A stretch of 64,000 bases of DNA from Hemerocallis citrina (GCA_017893485.1 JACEHZ010000367.1:494664-558663), one strand, 5' to 3'; positions 11,127 through 22,709 are shown, counted from the stretch's first letter. Notes: generated by a model from the letters alone, not told the origin. Translations and numbers: made by a program.

Positions 11127-11415
11127 TAGTTCAAATTTTAGCAAAATTTTAGCAAACCACCGTTGTAGGCAAATTACTATTTTCTATTACTGTAGCTGCC
11201 ATTTTAAAAAAAATGAGAAACACCATTGTGGATGCACTAATAAATAACAAATATTAATTGAATGAGAAAGAGTGTGCACATGGGATGCACGTGCACGTGT
11301 GTGCACCCCATAGCATAGGACGGCCTTAGAAAGAGAAAGGGAGAGTGGAGAGGGAGTTGTGTGTGAGTGGGTGGTTGTGTGAAGTAGTGGGGTTATTCTT
11401 CACCACACAAATGTC

Positions 11416-11424
11416 CTATAAATA
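11416..11424 (+). promoter_or_regulatory. TATA box of LTR B
   Basis: CTATAAATA followed by CC, with the leader and a GAGGTGAGTG splice-donor-like site about 190 bp downstream. The same arrangement is seen in F. Confidence 0.65.
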
Positions 11425-12169
11425 CCAACATTTATTCATTAACATTTTCACTAAATTTTTATCAAATCAAAAGACAGAAAAAGAAAGAGAGCAAGAGAGA
11501 GGTCGGGATTTTGGCAAGAGGGAGTTCAATGGTGCATTCTAGGAGGAGAAGGACTTTGTGCTTGAGGCTTCGGGACAATTTGCTAGGAGCTTATATGCAT
11601 TTTCATCAAAGAGGTGAGTGATTTTCTTACTTTCTAGATAATTATATTATTTAGGTTTAATTAGTTGTGATGAATATGTGACATGAATTCTTTAATTTCT
11701 AGTGTTGTTGTATTGCATGTGGTATTGATCTTTTTAGTAGCAATTGCATGCTAGATAGAAAGATTCTTTATAATTTGTCATGTTAGTAACTTGAAAATTT
11801 ATGTAGAGTTGTGGGGGTGTTGTTGGGTACATATTAGTGTGCCATGATTAGGTTGAATGAATTGAAAATGACTTTTATGCACAAGTTGTTAAATTATACA
11901 AATAAGTTGGGTAAATAATGGGAGAGTTATAGATTGATGGGAGATGAGATATTCTCATGAAATTGATATAAAAAAAAGAGAAGGAAAAATAAGAAGTCTT
12001 GAATTGTAGTTAAAAGATGTAGTTTCATTAATAAATGAAAGTGTATCATTTACAATATGTATGTATAAACTAATTTTATTGTTGTTAAAATCAGTAAATA
12101 AACGTTTAGAAGTTAAAATAGAAGAATAAACAGAGATTGAGGTTATAATAATTTAAACCCATATGTAAT

Positions 12170-12270
12170 CAGTGTGGGCGCTTGTCCTGAGTTGCTACAG
12201 GCGGCGTGATTGCGCTTAGGCTCGCCACGTTGGCGCTCGCTGGGGCGGGGGTCTTGGGTTCGAATCCTGA
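12170..12270 (+). other. tRNA-like segment in LTR B
   Basis: GGGTTCGAATCC at 12256-12267 is a perfect match to the tRNA T-arm box (pol III B box), preceded by about 80 bp of GC-rich sequence with TGAGTTGCTACAGGCGG where a D-arm would lie. The A box is poor, so this is not a functional tRNA gene. F carries a better example at a similar place. Confidence 0.5.
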
Positions 12271-13712
12271 AATGCACAGATTTGTGTATTTTCGATTTTT
12301 GGGTTTCTTTTTAGTGTTTTTGATTTTTAAAAATTCGGGAAAAATTACAGAATTATTTCTAGATAATATTTATACAATAAAAATTAATTTCTCACTGTTT
12401 TGAGTATATATTGGGAGTCTAAAAATTTATATTCATGCTAATGAGTTATGGATTAATACTACAATAAGAAATACATTTGGGTTGAGTAAATTGGTTGAAG
12501 AAATTGAACACTTTTAAGCGATATCGTGAATACGATTTTTGGGGCTTAGGAAAATAATTGAAGAATAATTGAATTAAAATACGAATGAGAGTTTTGAATC
12601 GAAGTTGAATTGTTTTATTAAGAGATTTTATAGAACTTGGTATTAGAGAAAAAAATTGTACTCAAATCATACTTGGATAAAGTGCGAAGCTTTATTAATC
12701 AAAGAATGTGGGAAATTGTTGAAGTAAATAATTTCGGCAAATCAATTAAGTATTGGTCTTCAAGAAGTTGATTAAAGAAAGGCATTGTATTCTAATGTTA
12801 TGAAAGGTAGTCAATTATTGCATGATCTAAAATTATGAAGAAAGTGGATTAAGTATATGAATATTGAATAAAGAACGAGAGGTTTATGTTGAGGTTAGTC
12901 ATGACCTAATTGAACTCTATTAACGAGATGATTGTTGTAATCTAGAGGCTAAGTGAGACTCTTGTACCGGCAAGTCTTGAAAATGAGATTTGGTTTTAAG
13001 AAGTGGCCAATATGGGGTCATCGTTCTCGGTATTTGTCACGCCTTGCTTCTCAAAAATATAGAATACGAGTACATGACATTGGCCCAGCGAATGATTAAC
13101 GTCACCCATAAGCTGTTTAACCGTTAACTCAATAATATAATCAATACAGAACAATTGCGTATGCAATAATAATAATCTCATGAACAATAATACTTGAAAT
13201 GAAGCAATATATAATATCCAAGTATAATAATAATCCAACATCTGGAAACAATAGTAACAATATTCTAGTCAAAAGCCCACAATACAAAGAAATAACAATA
13301 ACCCAATAATTAAGTCTTCATGATAAAATAATAATTTATTAAGCGGCGATGCTATCAATTTCTTCACCAATGTTATTCTTCCAATCCATTAGGCAATTCT
13401 CCATCAACACCTGTAAACACTTCATCTAAAAAAAGGAGAAAAAATGTCCTTAGAGCAAGTCATGGACAGCAAGTAGAGCAAGCAGGGAATAATAGAATAA
13501 CGATATAACAATGATTTCAATGGATCAATAGGAATAAATAACATGGCACGATAGCAATAATCTATAACATGGTAATCGATGCAACAGTTCGGTATCAATA
13601 ACACTTAGACAATAATCGATATCAATAGGAACAATGATGAACAAAATGCAATGTCAATGATGTGTCAATCCTTATGTTTATTAATCATTTTAATCCAAAC
13701 TAATGCATGTAA

Positions 13713-13737
13713 TACTGCATTCCATACTACAGGTTCG
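13713..13737 (-). repeat. Diverged conserved LTR block in C
   Basis: Minus strand reads CGAACCTGTAGTATGGAATGC, a diverged version of the block in A, B and F. It lies about 660 bp from the LTR 3' end. Confidence 0.55.
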
Positions 13738-13822
13738 ATGCATACAATCAATTTCGTTTAGACTTACTAGTGGGCTCTATAGTTCATGTACTTGGGAAAC
13801 GGTATAAACGATTCTTTTCAGT

Positions 13823-13934
13823 ATTCGGTTATTCGGTCATTCAGTCATTTAGTTATTCAGTATCGGTATCCATTGAACAATATGTAGTCATCCAGTTATT
13901 CAGGCATTGAGTTACTCAGTCATTCAGTAATTGT
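13823..13934. repeat. 8-bp tandem repeat in LTR C
   Basis: Degenerate octamers of the type ATTCAGTC run head to tail over 13823-13862 and 13886-13934, with a non-repeat gap between. Confidence 0.85.
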
Positions 13935-15414
13935 AGGGAAACCACAAGCTCCCTTCCGAGTATAGTCTCTATATTGTCCACTACTTAGGTCAACCTTTAA
14001 ACCTTGGCTTGTTAACAATTTTATCAATGCAACAATACTATACAATATGCAATCTAGAGACATTAGACGAACAATAGTAACAATGGAGGAACAATAGGAC
14101 GATAACTTGAACTGGAAAATTAGAATGGTGACAATAAGACACTAGGATCATGCAACGCAACATACACACTCTAAATCATGCAAGACTATAATATAGGAAT
14201 AATTAATCTATTAAAAACTGGAAATTACAATTCTGGACATTAAACACAGCTGTAGTAAAATGAGCATAATTTTTGCTACACAACTCGGAATTCAAAATTC
14301 AGGATGTTCTGGAAACTAGAAAGATAAGGCTACAATTTATATTCAGAAAATATTTCATTTTATGGTCGTTCGAAAACAGCAGTCAATATTCAGATCAGCA
14401 AGCATATACGGATTTTAGGGTATTTTCATGAAAATAAATTAATTAAACAATATGTGTATCGATTCTCTAATCAATATATTGTGTAATCAACATGTTGGGT
14501 GTTAACATGATAAATAAAATTAGAACACGCTCGTACATCAATTTATCATCAATCAATCACCAATTGATCAAACAACATACAACCTATCAATTGTCTCTAC
14601 AATAATTTATTTGTGTGACGATTATATGAACAACCCTATTATCGATTCTATATGCACTCATGAAAGATCCAAACTTTAGAGTCAAAAGTGGCACGATGTC
14701 AAGAATATTAGGGTTAGCTCGTGTAAACCCTCAATAGACCCAACGAAGATAGTCAATACAGTGATATGATAATGAATAAGATCTACTTGCAAGAATTTCA
14801 ATGAAACTTGAATTTGATATAATTAGCAATTCATGAGGACGGTGACTTGCCTGTTAGACAGTGAAAACGAATACCAAGAATAACGGGATAAGAATCCCGA
14901 AGCAACGAACCTACAAACTAGCAAACCTACCAACAGCACGTGCAATATACGTGCAATAAAAAAGATCCAAAGCAACACATCAATACAAAGAGACAAGCAG
15001 CAACAGAGCAAGAGAGAGAGAGCACAGCCAAGGGGCAAGGGCAGCGGTGCTGGCGGAGAGGTCGACGTCGCCGGCAGAGCGCAACGGTGGCGGCATCGAC
15101 GAGGTGGTGCTGGCTGACACCGACGATTGAACAGGGAGAGCAGGGGTTTGGGTTCTGGCATCTTCGATGTCGAGGGCAGGGAAAGGAGGAGGTGCAGGGG
15201 AGTTTCGGGGGCGGCGACAGGAGTGGGGGTCGCCGGAGGGAGTGGTGACAAGGGGCTTCGCCGGAAGACGACTGGAGAAGACGATGGAAGTGGTCGAGGG
15301 GGGTGTTTTGGCGGGAAAAACACCCAGAGAGAGAGAACAGGAGGAGAGAGAGTAGGAGAGAATAGACGGCTAGGGTTTCGAAAATTGTGCAATCATTAGG
15401 GTTTTCATTAGAGT

Positions 15415-15425
15415 TGTATTTATAG
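15415..15425 (-). promoter_or_regulatory. TATA box of LTR C
   Basis: Minus-strand CTATAAATACA. Transcription from here would run through a GC-rich, Pro/Ser-coding leader (15392-14823) to a CAGGCAAGTCACC donor-like site near 14850. Confidence 0.6.
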
Positions 15426-16245
15426 GGTACAATTAGGATATTGGGTTAGTCGTTTAGGATCCAATAAAAGCGGTTTTGGGTCAAGAACACATGAAATTGG
15501 GGTTTTAGGGTTCAATTAAGAGATAAAGCTAAATCAGTAGGGTTCAACTAAAAATACCCACAATTAAAATAAAAGAAATAGGATTAACAAGAAAATAATT
15601 CACCAAGAAGATCAAAGAGTCTCATGAACAAGAATTTAAATCCAAATAAATAAATAAATAAATAATGCAATTAAGAAGATTATAAATTGGCCTGAAAATG
15701 AATTGTAATTCACCACGAAAATTAGATCAAGTACGAAAATAAAATAATTCGATAAATGAAATTTAATTGAATAATCAAGAAATAACAATTAATTATCATA
15801 ATCATAATAGTAATAAATTATACAATAAAATAGTATTCGGGTTTAACAATTTTATTAAAATAATCTAATAATAATAATAATAATATATTTGATTTTGGCT
15901 CAAATATAAATAGTTATTCAGTAAGATATAGAAAATAAGATCAAAATACACTGTTATTCGAAATGAATAAAATTTTCGATCAGGAATCACTTTAATAAAA
16001 GATCCGAAAGAATTTAGTACAAAATAAATTTATAAAAATTAAATTATAGAAAATACACGGAAATTACTTATTATCGGGAATGGGGTTACAGTATTTGTTA
16101 AGACCGGTAGGAGGGTAAGCATCTAGGTTGTGATGATGTTAATTAAACGTAAGGAAAGACACTAGAAGAAGATATGATAGAAACAACGATGAACAGGTCT
16201 GGTAAAGGACGTGCAGCTCTTAGGGGTTTGAGATTGAGGAGTACT

Positions 16246-16470
16246 CCCGGTAAATCCATGCAAATGGGCTAGGGGTACGACCATCTATCATCGGAAAGGC
16301 CGGTAAAGAGAATGGTCCCTAGGAATATTCGGGACGGACAGGATACGCCCGGTAAATCCACCGAGGTGGGCTAGGGGTAGGTCTGGTTCGTAGTTGCGAG
16401 AGATCCACTTGCTAGAGTTCCTAATTGAGGATACGCTCAGTAAATCCACTAAGGTGGGCTAGGGGTAGGC
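16246..16470. repeat. ~95-bp tandem repeat in LTR B
   Basis: Three copies of a module with GGTAAATCCA..GTGGGCTAGGGGTA begin near 16246, 16345 and 16434. Confidence 0.8.
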
Positions 16471-16600
16471 CGGTAAGGTCCAATATCCTGGGGGGGTGAC
16501 TCCTCGGTGACTACGCGTTGGAGTATAATCACTGGGTTATGTTGCATAGCGTGGGATATAAACCCTATAATGAGAAGTACCTTAAGGGCTTGTCCTCGGA

Positions 16601-16630
16601 CCTATGTAGTATGAGATGCATAGAATCCGA
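16601..16630 (+). repeat. Conserved LTR block in B
   Basis: CCTATGTAGTATGAGATGCA continuing TAGAATCCGA, shared almost base for base with A (minus) and F (plus). It is about 440-470 bp from the LTR 3' end in both B and F. Confidence 0.8.
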
Positions 16631-17102
16631 ACAAGTATGTATTAGTGCATTGTATTGTAAATTGCATTAGGTATCGAAGGCATATCATACACTAACATGT
16701 TTATGATAGTCACCATTACACTTTGTAATGCATTCAAGTGTGTGGTTGCTAAAGTGAGTAAATCGTTATATTACAACATGGTGAGGATCGCTGTTTTATA
16801 ATATTGCTTCGAGTGTAAGCAACTGACGTGCCCACAGCTTCAAATGCAGGCATTGAATTTGCAAGGAGATATAAAGATGATGATGCTAAAGATTACTTTC
16901 TGTTTTAAGTTGCTGATATTTAAATTGTACATTTATATCATGTTGTACTTCATTTAACTTCTGCTGCATTGTTGTAAAAGGACTTGATGCAACAAAAGTT
17001 TTCAAATTTCTTGTAAAATTATACGAAATGAAGTAAAGATCCTGTTGTGCTACGAAGTACCGTATTTTGGAAATCTGGGGTGTTACAAATGCACAATCTC
17101 AG

Positions 17103-17306
17103 GCTCCCATCCTTCTTCTTAACAAACACTATAGGATCACCCCATGGCGATAAACTTGGCCAAATAAAGCCTTTCTCCAGTAACTCCTTCAGTTGAACCT
17201 TTAACTCCTTCAACTCTGTAGGTGCCATTCTATAAAGTGTTTTAGATATAGGACCTGTCCCAGAAACTAAATCAATAGCAATGTCAATCTCTCGTTCTGG
17301 TGGCAA
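17103..17306 (-). pseudogene. Element G reverse transcriptase, N-terminal part
   Basis: Minus-strand frame with [60 protein letters not shown] and DGSLRLCI. These are the linker from protease to RT and the first RT motifs of Ty3/gypsy elements. The frame continues across insertion B at 10259, where removing B and one TSD copy gives the expected DYRELNK-type motif. Nothing is lost at the junction, so B disrupted the gene without deletion. Confidence 0.9.
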
Positions 17307-17465
17307 TCCAGGAAGATCATTTGGAAATACCTATGGGAATTCATAAACAATCAGAATCTCCCCTAACTTATGCACCGACTTAGGGGCATCAACTACACAA
17401 GCAAAGTAGGCTTCACATCCCATCCTCAACAATTTATAAGTATGCATAGAAGAAATAACATTAGG

Positions 17466-17891
17466 CTATTTGGGAATGCCAGTTGCCTCAATCCAAAACT
17501 CATTCTTATTGGGAACTCTAAAGACTGCACGCTTCGCAAAACAATCCACACATGCATGGTAAGCAGCAAGCCAATCCATGCCAAGAATCATATCAAAGTC
17601 ATACATATTAAGCAATACTAAGTCTGCTAGCAAACATCTATTTCCCACTATAATATCGCAATTCTTGTGGGCGAACCTAGCCACCAATGAATCACCATTT
17701 GGTGTGGAGACTGACAACTTATAGTCTAATAATTCAGGGGCTTTATTAAATTTTTCAGCAAAACTACGTGAAATGAAAGAATGCGTAGAACCAGAATCAA
17801 ACAAGACATAAGCTAACTGAGAGGAAATGGAGCGAACACCGGTTACCACAGTATTAGATGCTTGTGCATCCTGCTTAGTAAGTGCAAACAC
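17466..17891 (-). pseudogene. Element G aspartic protease
   Basis: Minus-strand frame of 141 residues containing LAYVLFDSGSTHSFISRSFA (catalytic DSG), then a VSTPNGDSLVA flap-side region and LADLVLLNMYDFDMILGMDWL, the typical second half of plant gypsy retropepsins. It processes the Gag-Pol polyprotein in active elements. The active-site triad is intact, but the link to RT is broken by a stop near 17465. Confidence 0.9.
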
Positions 17892-19242
17892 TCTCCTTTG
17901 AGTCTTGGAATTTTGATTGTCTTATGGTTTGATGGGATGCTTTTGTTCACCAAATCTTGGAGTCCTCTTCTTAGGGCAGTCCCTAGACATGTGACCCTGT
18001 TCTCTACATCCAAAGCAGCCACGAAACAACCTGCAAGGGCAACCTTTGTGTGGGAGACCACACTTATAACACAGTCCATCATGCCTCTGAATCAAAGGAC
18101 CAGGCCTCGGTGCAAACTATATTGTCCTCTGTTAGTGAGATGATGGCTTTTGGAACCCTTGGGCTGTCCTCTGAAAACCTTGGCCTATTGGTTTCGAGAA
18201 GGTTGGTTTCTTAGGAAATGTGGAAGCCAATTTCTCATTCCCTGCATCATCAGACCTTTGCCTCTTCCTCTGCTCTGTATCCTGTGATGACATATTATTT
18301 AGCTTTTCTGCTCTCCTTGCTTTCTCTAGGACCTCCTCGAAAGTTTTAGACAACGTCATAGTGACCTGCTTATAAATATCTGGCTTTAGCCCACTTTCAA
18401 ACATTTCAACCTTATCATGCTCTTCTGCTATCAACTGTGGGGCATATCGTGACAACTCATTAAACGTAGCAACATATTCTGATACTGTCATGTCTCCCTA
18501 CTTTAGGTCAATGAACTCCTTTTTCTTATTTAGGCAGACTTGTAGAGGGAAATACTGCTCCTCGAACAAACCCTTGAACATATCCTAAGTGAATACTTCC
18601 TGTTTCGCCACAATAACACCCTCCTTGGCTTCCCACCACATTTCTACTTCCCCTTCAAGCAAGTAGGTTGCATAAATCAATTTCTCTTCCTCCATACACT
18701 TCTGAGACTTGAGGTGTTTCTCAATTTGTTTTAACCATTTCTGAGCAACTGTTGGATCAGAGTCCCCTTCAAAGGAAGGTGGAGACATTTTCTTGAATTT
18801 ATCCCAGTCATACCCTTTACCTTTAGTGGCTTTCTTGTGCAAAAGTGTTGTGCAAGCTCCTTAGTCACCTTTGCCTGCTTCTCAACCAAGATAGCTTGTC
18901 TATCCATGAACCCAACCTGCATCTCCAAGAAATAGTTCAATCCCTCAGCTCCCAAATCATTTCTACCGATTTCTGCATTTGGAGTGGTCTCAACCCCAGT
19001 TCTAGGCTTGGTTGTCTGCCACCCCATCTTCCCTGTAATATCTGTCACTAGATCTACTGGGGGTGGGTTGTTGCCACCCGTAAGGCCTCCCTTAGCTCTG
19101 ACACCATTGGATCCTCCACCTCTTGTTCTGAGCCCTCGACCTCTAGTGGCTCCTGTTTCCTACTGAGTATCGATTACACCAATATTAGTTCTAGCAGAAG
19201 GGCGCCTCCCAAGAGTTCTAGCTCCCCTAACACCACAAGCCA
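17892..19242 (-). pseudogene. Element G gag (capsid and zinc knuckle)
   Basis: The likely start is the minus-strand ATG at 19242-19240, opening MACGVRGARTLGRR. Further blocks: FLEMQVGFMDRQAILVEKQA (about 18960-18880), PSFEGDSDPTVAQKWLKQIE (capsid, retrotrans_gag type), VSEYVATFNELSRYAPQL, and a CCHC knuckle CFGCREQGHMSRDC near 17970-18010. Frameshifts separate the blocks near 18740, 18500 and 18100, and an early TAG near 19160 stands where Gln fits. Gag would form the virus-like particle and bind element RNA. Confidence 0.88.
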
Positions 19243-19439
19243 TTGGAACCTAACAACACCAATTAAAAGAACTCTTCAGAATTATTTCATAATTAATATA
19301 CAAATGGCAATCTCAATTTATAAAAAATAATCAAGGCAATCCATTCTCTACATACACTTAATATTATATAAACCCAATGTAATTTCAGACCCGCAATATA
19401 TAGTACATCTCCTTAATAACTCTAGGACCTACAACCTAA

Positions 19440-19451
19440 GCTCTGATACCA
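19440..19451 (-). promoter_or_regulatory. Primer-binding site of element G
   Basis: Minus-strand TGGTATCAGAGC, complementary to the 3' end of initiator tRNA-Met, three bases inside the 5' LTR end. It is where minus-strand cDNA synthesis would start. Confidence 0.9.
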
Positions 19452-19454
19452 TTC

Positions 19455-20212
19455 TGTAATGCCCCCAAACCATATGGACCATTGCAATAACATGGTAATT
19501 ATACAATCACATGATCATAAATTTCATCAATAAAAGTAGCTGAAATGACTAACTAAAAAAATATAATTCATTACAAAATGATTGAACCTATCAAGCAAGA
19601 AGTTTCATTACAACTCCACCATACAAAATAACTTTGAAATAAGGTTCGAAATCCAATTTGTTATCTTGACACTCTACAATAATTTATTCTCAAAATATAT
19701 AAGCATCCAAGCTCCTTTATCCTTTCAAGCACCCGACCGTGATGTACTAATCTAAAAAGATTTATCAACAACAAAATGAGCTGACGTCCAGTACTAATTG
19801 AATAAATATTACAAGTAGCTGGCAGTCTATAAAATGTCGCATTAATATTTAAACATATTAATGTACAACCATAAGCCAATACAAATAATAGCAAAGAATA
19901 TCTAGAATGCAAAAGAATTTAGGTATGCCCCCCTCTCATGCGATCAACATTTTCTACTACGATTGACAAGGTATACACTACTACAGTCCGTGACATGACA
20001 GTTTATTGTGCAAATGAACTCATCACTCATAGAGTGGACACATGAGTGGACATAGGGGTTACTTAAATTCCAGACTCAAATACCGGTGTACAAACTTGGA
20101 TGCATGACACATGAGAAACATAACTATAAATATAGTAATAAGCTAAAATAGCCATCTCAATATTCATAATGTCATAATACTACTCATGTATATACATCCT
20201 TACTCAAACTAT
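19455..20212 (-). repeat. 5' LTR of element G, truncated
   Basis: It matches the 3' LTR from its TGTAATGCCCC end for about 758 bp, without the LINE insertion and without the poly-C expansion. The match stops at about 20212, so about 1.1 kb of the promoter side is missing. A foldback sequence starts at the break. Confidence 0.88.
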
Positions 20213-20452
20213 ACATCTTCGGAGTAATTTTAGAGATGGGGTTGGTTTGCATACATGGTTGTTGTTTGCCCCATATCAAACCACCGACCTCACACACTTC
20301 GGAGTAATTCTAGATCTAGGGTTTTTGTTTTTTGAGTTTTTTTGGGGGTGCTTCTCTCTCTAGATAATCTAGAGAGAGAAACTCTCGTTCCGAAGATGTA
20401 TATACATGAGTAGCTCAAGTGTGTGAGGTTGGTGGTTCGATATGGGGCCCGT
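20208..20452. repeat. Foldback structure at the truncated LTR
   Basis: TATACATCTTCGG (from 20209) is mirrored by CCGAAGATGTATA (20389-20402), and the segment 20270-20299 (CCCCATATCAAACCACC..) is mirrored by 20418-20449. A near-perfect palindrome of CTCTCTCTAGAT type sits at 20353-20381. The nested arms make a long imperfect hairpin; no TSD is seen. Confidence 0.75.
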
Positions 20453-21374
20453 GGAGCCAGGCCGATGGTTGTTTACTGTGGGAGGTGGGGCCTGTGTAGC
20501 ACGTTGTATTGCACGATTGTGGGGCTTGGGTACGAAGATGGTGTCTACAAGAATATCAATCACATAACAACTCCCTCGAAATCGGAACTCTTCCAACGTT
20601 CACTTATATTCCGCCAAGACTCCCTATAGAAAATTTCTAAAAAATGATTTCTTCAAATTCTTGTCACTCAATGCCATGCGAAAATATTGAAATATCTTAC
20701 ACTATGAAAAAGTAAAAGTAAACATATTAATGAGAAAATATTTTAAGGTGTAAGTTGTTTACTTAGGCTACCCCCAGTAAATTTTTTTCTGGCTTCTTCC
20801 CTGCTGTGAAGCAATAACAACATTAGCCCAGCTTTTACATTTGTTTTTATTTTTCATTTCTTTTTGTATCTTGTATCTTGTATTTTTGTTTTTGTTATTG
20901 TTTTTTGGTTTTTTGGTTTTTTTATTTTTTTTATATCTTTTATCTTTTAGTTTTAAGTTTCTGTTTTTTTGATCAACTTCTAATATATTATTATCTTATG
21001 CTGCAATATGTTTGGTTAAAAAAAAGTTGGATACTTGCTTGCAATTCTCTTTTAGATTCTAGGACTCTTTCTAAGGCTTAAGTTTAAGACCCTCTCACTA
21101 GCTGGAATAAAAGAAGTTATACATATCTAGATAATCTTTTGACATGCATTGACCATCTATTTATCGAGCGTCTACTGAACCAAGATCTTATCGAGCTTGT
21201 GTTTCCCTTGCCAGTGTTTCTTGCGCATGCATTTGCAAGGGATTTTTCTTTGCTAATGACATATGAAAATTGTATTTACAATTTAGCAAGTTTTCACTTA
21301 TTTCATCTGTTGATCATAGCAAAGATATAAATTTTTTTGGAAATCTTGTGATTCAACCACAAACTATAAGTATA
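20453..21374. other. Unassigned stretch
   Basis: T-rich sequence with short frames only. A frame at 21139-21330 (CIDHLFIERLLNQDLIELVF) is not recognised and has no supporting signal. The end of this stretch may be the upstream part of the LINE relic that follows. Confidence 0.4.
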
Positions 21375-22065
21375 GTGATATTAATAAAAACATGGATCAA
21401 AATGGAGAGTGTGGGTTAAATTGTGTGTTCGAGATGGAAAATCGATTGTCCACGTAAATGAAAAATATGGACGAGAAATCAGGTGTCGTAGAGGGCTGAG
21501 ACAAGGCAATCCGCTATCGGCTCTGCTATTTACCGTCGTGGCAGACGGACTAGCAGAGAGACAAAAATAATTAAAGGAATAAAGATTTGAAGAATACGAT
21601 ATTCACTATCTATCTTACAATACACAGACGACACCTTGATGTTCGGAGTGACTAGTATGGAAAAGATCATAGCAATTAGAGTACTATTGAGGTTCTTTGA
21701 GGTGTGGTCGGGACTATCAGTTAACTTGCACAAAAGCTGTGTCATTCCATGTGATGAAGTGACCATTTCCATAGAAGTGATAACGATGTCTTTAGGGTGT
21801 CAAAGAGGGGATTTCTTGTTAAATTACCTGATCACCTCTATTAGACTAGAAACATGCGAAAGGAAGATTGGTTACCCCTTGTGGAGAAAGTGGAAAAGGA
21901 ACAGACGAGATATATATTTATCATTGGGGGGTAGAATCACATTGATCAGCTGGATACTAAGCAGCATGCCCACATACCTAATGTCGATATATGAGATACC
22001 GAGATGTGCCATTAATAGAATTGATAGATGTAGAAGAAGGATTCTATGGAAAGGGGCAAATGATG
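21375..22065 (+). pseudogene. LINE reverse transcriptase relic
   Basis: Plus-strand blocks in shifting frames: VWVKLCVRDGKSIVHVNEKY, RRGLRQGNPLSALLFTVVAD (RT motif with RQGxPLS), LQYTDDTLMFG (catalytic box, YTDD), FFEVWSGLSVNLHKS, then ITLISWILSSMPTYLMSIYE and IDRCRRRILWKG. This order is the RT palm to thumb of a plant L1-type ORF2. There are at least two frameshifts and an in-frame stop between the first blocks, and both ends are missing. The 3' side runs straight into the 110-bp repeats. Confidence 0.85.
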
Positions 22066-22532
22066 AACCATAAGTATGGACTCCGAACGGATTTTAGGAG
22101 TAGAGCATGAGAATGGAGTCCGAATTCATCCTTTAGGTGCTTCAAGAGAAGATCGAGTGGCAAGTTGAGACTCTGAGTTTGCTTGGGTGCAAGCTACTAG
22201 AGAAACTCTCTAAACCATGAGTATGGACTTCGAATAGGTTAATAGCTGGTTTTAGGACCAGATTATATGACGAGTTAAGCTTCATACTTGCTTGTGGCAA
22301 GTTGCTGGAGCAAATCTCTGAACCATGAGTATGGACTCCGAACTCATCCATTAGTCCTTTAGATGTTTCAGGAGCAGATCGAGTGGTGAGTTGAGTCTTT
22401 GGGCTTGCTTAGGTGGAAATTGCTAGAGAAACTCTCTAAATCACAAGTATGAACTCCGAACGGGTTGATAACGAGTTTTAGAAGTATATCAAATGGCGAG
22501 TTGAGCTCCGCACTTGCTTGGTGGCAAGTTGC
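22066..22532. repeat. ~110-bp tandem repeat, left part
   Basis: Units marked by AACCATGAGTATGGACTCCGA recur near 22074, 22109 (diverged), 22223, 22330 and 22448, mostly 107-118 bp apart. Two alternating types follow the marker: one with GGGTTGATAACG and one with TCATCCTTTAGG, so the higher-order unit is about 220 bp. The array is split by insertion D. Confidence 0.85.
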
Positions 22533-22709
22533 TGATGAACACATTATTATTCACTTTTTAGAGCAATAATCTTAATATAATTAGACATTTAAAAGCTCTA
22601 TATATGGTATTTAACTCTTATTCTCTCTTTTCCATAGGAAACAGCGTAAAACAGCAAAACGAAGCAGATTCAGGACTTCAAAGATGATACACAGAAAAAT
22701 GTAGAGGAA

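Larger units (their letters stand above)
10565..11237. mobile_element. Harbinger-like MITE
   Basis: Terminal inverted repeats GAGCATCCACATTCG and CATTGTGGATGCAC (plus strand) are flanked by the 3-bp TSD TAA (10562-10564, 11238-11240). A 3-bp TAA/TTA target duplication with G-rich ends is the PIF/Harbinger pattern. The 673-bp body has no transposase. It includes a long AT run and four short palindromes. Confidence 0.8.
13035..16090 (-). mobile_element. Solo LTR C, inserted into B
   Basis: It starts TGTCACGCCTTGC, ends GGGGTTACA and is flanked by the TSD GTATT (13030-13034, 16091-16095); removing it restores the B sequence, which there resembles F near 31055. Length is 3056 bp. TATA box and diverged conserved block give minus orientation. 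No coding domains or internal LTR ends are seen. Confidence 0.85.
10260..17097 (+). mobile_element. Solo LTR B (long-LTR Ty3/gypsy type), split by C
   Basis: It starts TGTAACATACCGG, ends GGGGTGTTACA and has the TSD AATGC (10255-10259, 17098-17102). Without C and its 5-bp duplication it is about 3777 bp. There are no coding domains or inner LTR ends, so a solo LTR is the simplest reading. Plus orientation follows from CTATAAATA at 11416-11424, a GAGGTGAGTG donor-like site near 11611, and the conserved block at 16601. The last 150 bp resemble the end of the F LTR, including CTGACGTGCCCACAG, so B and F are related families. Confidence 0.87.
1538..20212 (-). mobile_element. Element G: old Ty3/gypsy retrotransposon with nested insertions
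   Basis: The element reads on the minus strand. Its 3' LTR is 1538-4230, the coding body 4231-19454, and a truncated 5' LTR 19455-20212. The primer-binding site (TGGTATCAGAGC, minus) abuts the 5' LTR and a purine tract abuts the 3' LTR. Gene order gag, protease, RT, RNase H, integrase is Ty3/gypsy. The integrase C-terminus is followed by a chromodomain-like tail, which with the long LTR suggests a Tekay/Del-type chromovirus (inferred). Two solo LTRs, A and B, lie inside the RT gene and their TSDs show exactly where it was split. The LTRs differ at roughly 19 of 200 positions counted by eye, making it the oldest LTR element here. Confidence 0.88.

Noticed and set aside
12206..12403. 65-residue hydrophobic frame
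   Set aside because: It overlaps the tRNA-like segment of LTR B and has no promoter or domain; chance frame.
14823..15399. Long Pro/Ser-rich frame (minus) and Arg/Gly-rich frames (plus) near 15 kb
   Set aside because: They lie in the GC-rich transcribed leader of solo LTR C, just after its TATA box. Several overlapping open frames on both strands reflect composition; no domain is present.
10260..17097. B as a complete small element instead of a solo LTR
   Set aside because: No internal LTR ends, primer-binding site or purine tract found; its ends and 3' region match those of a single F-type LTR.
20878..21081. Phe/Tyr-rich 67-residue frame
   Set aside because: Translation of a T-rich low-complexity stretch; no start context or homology.
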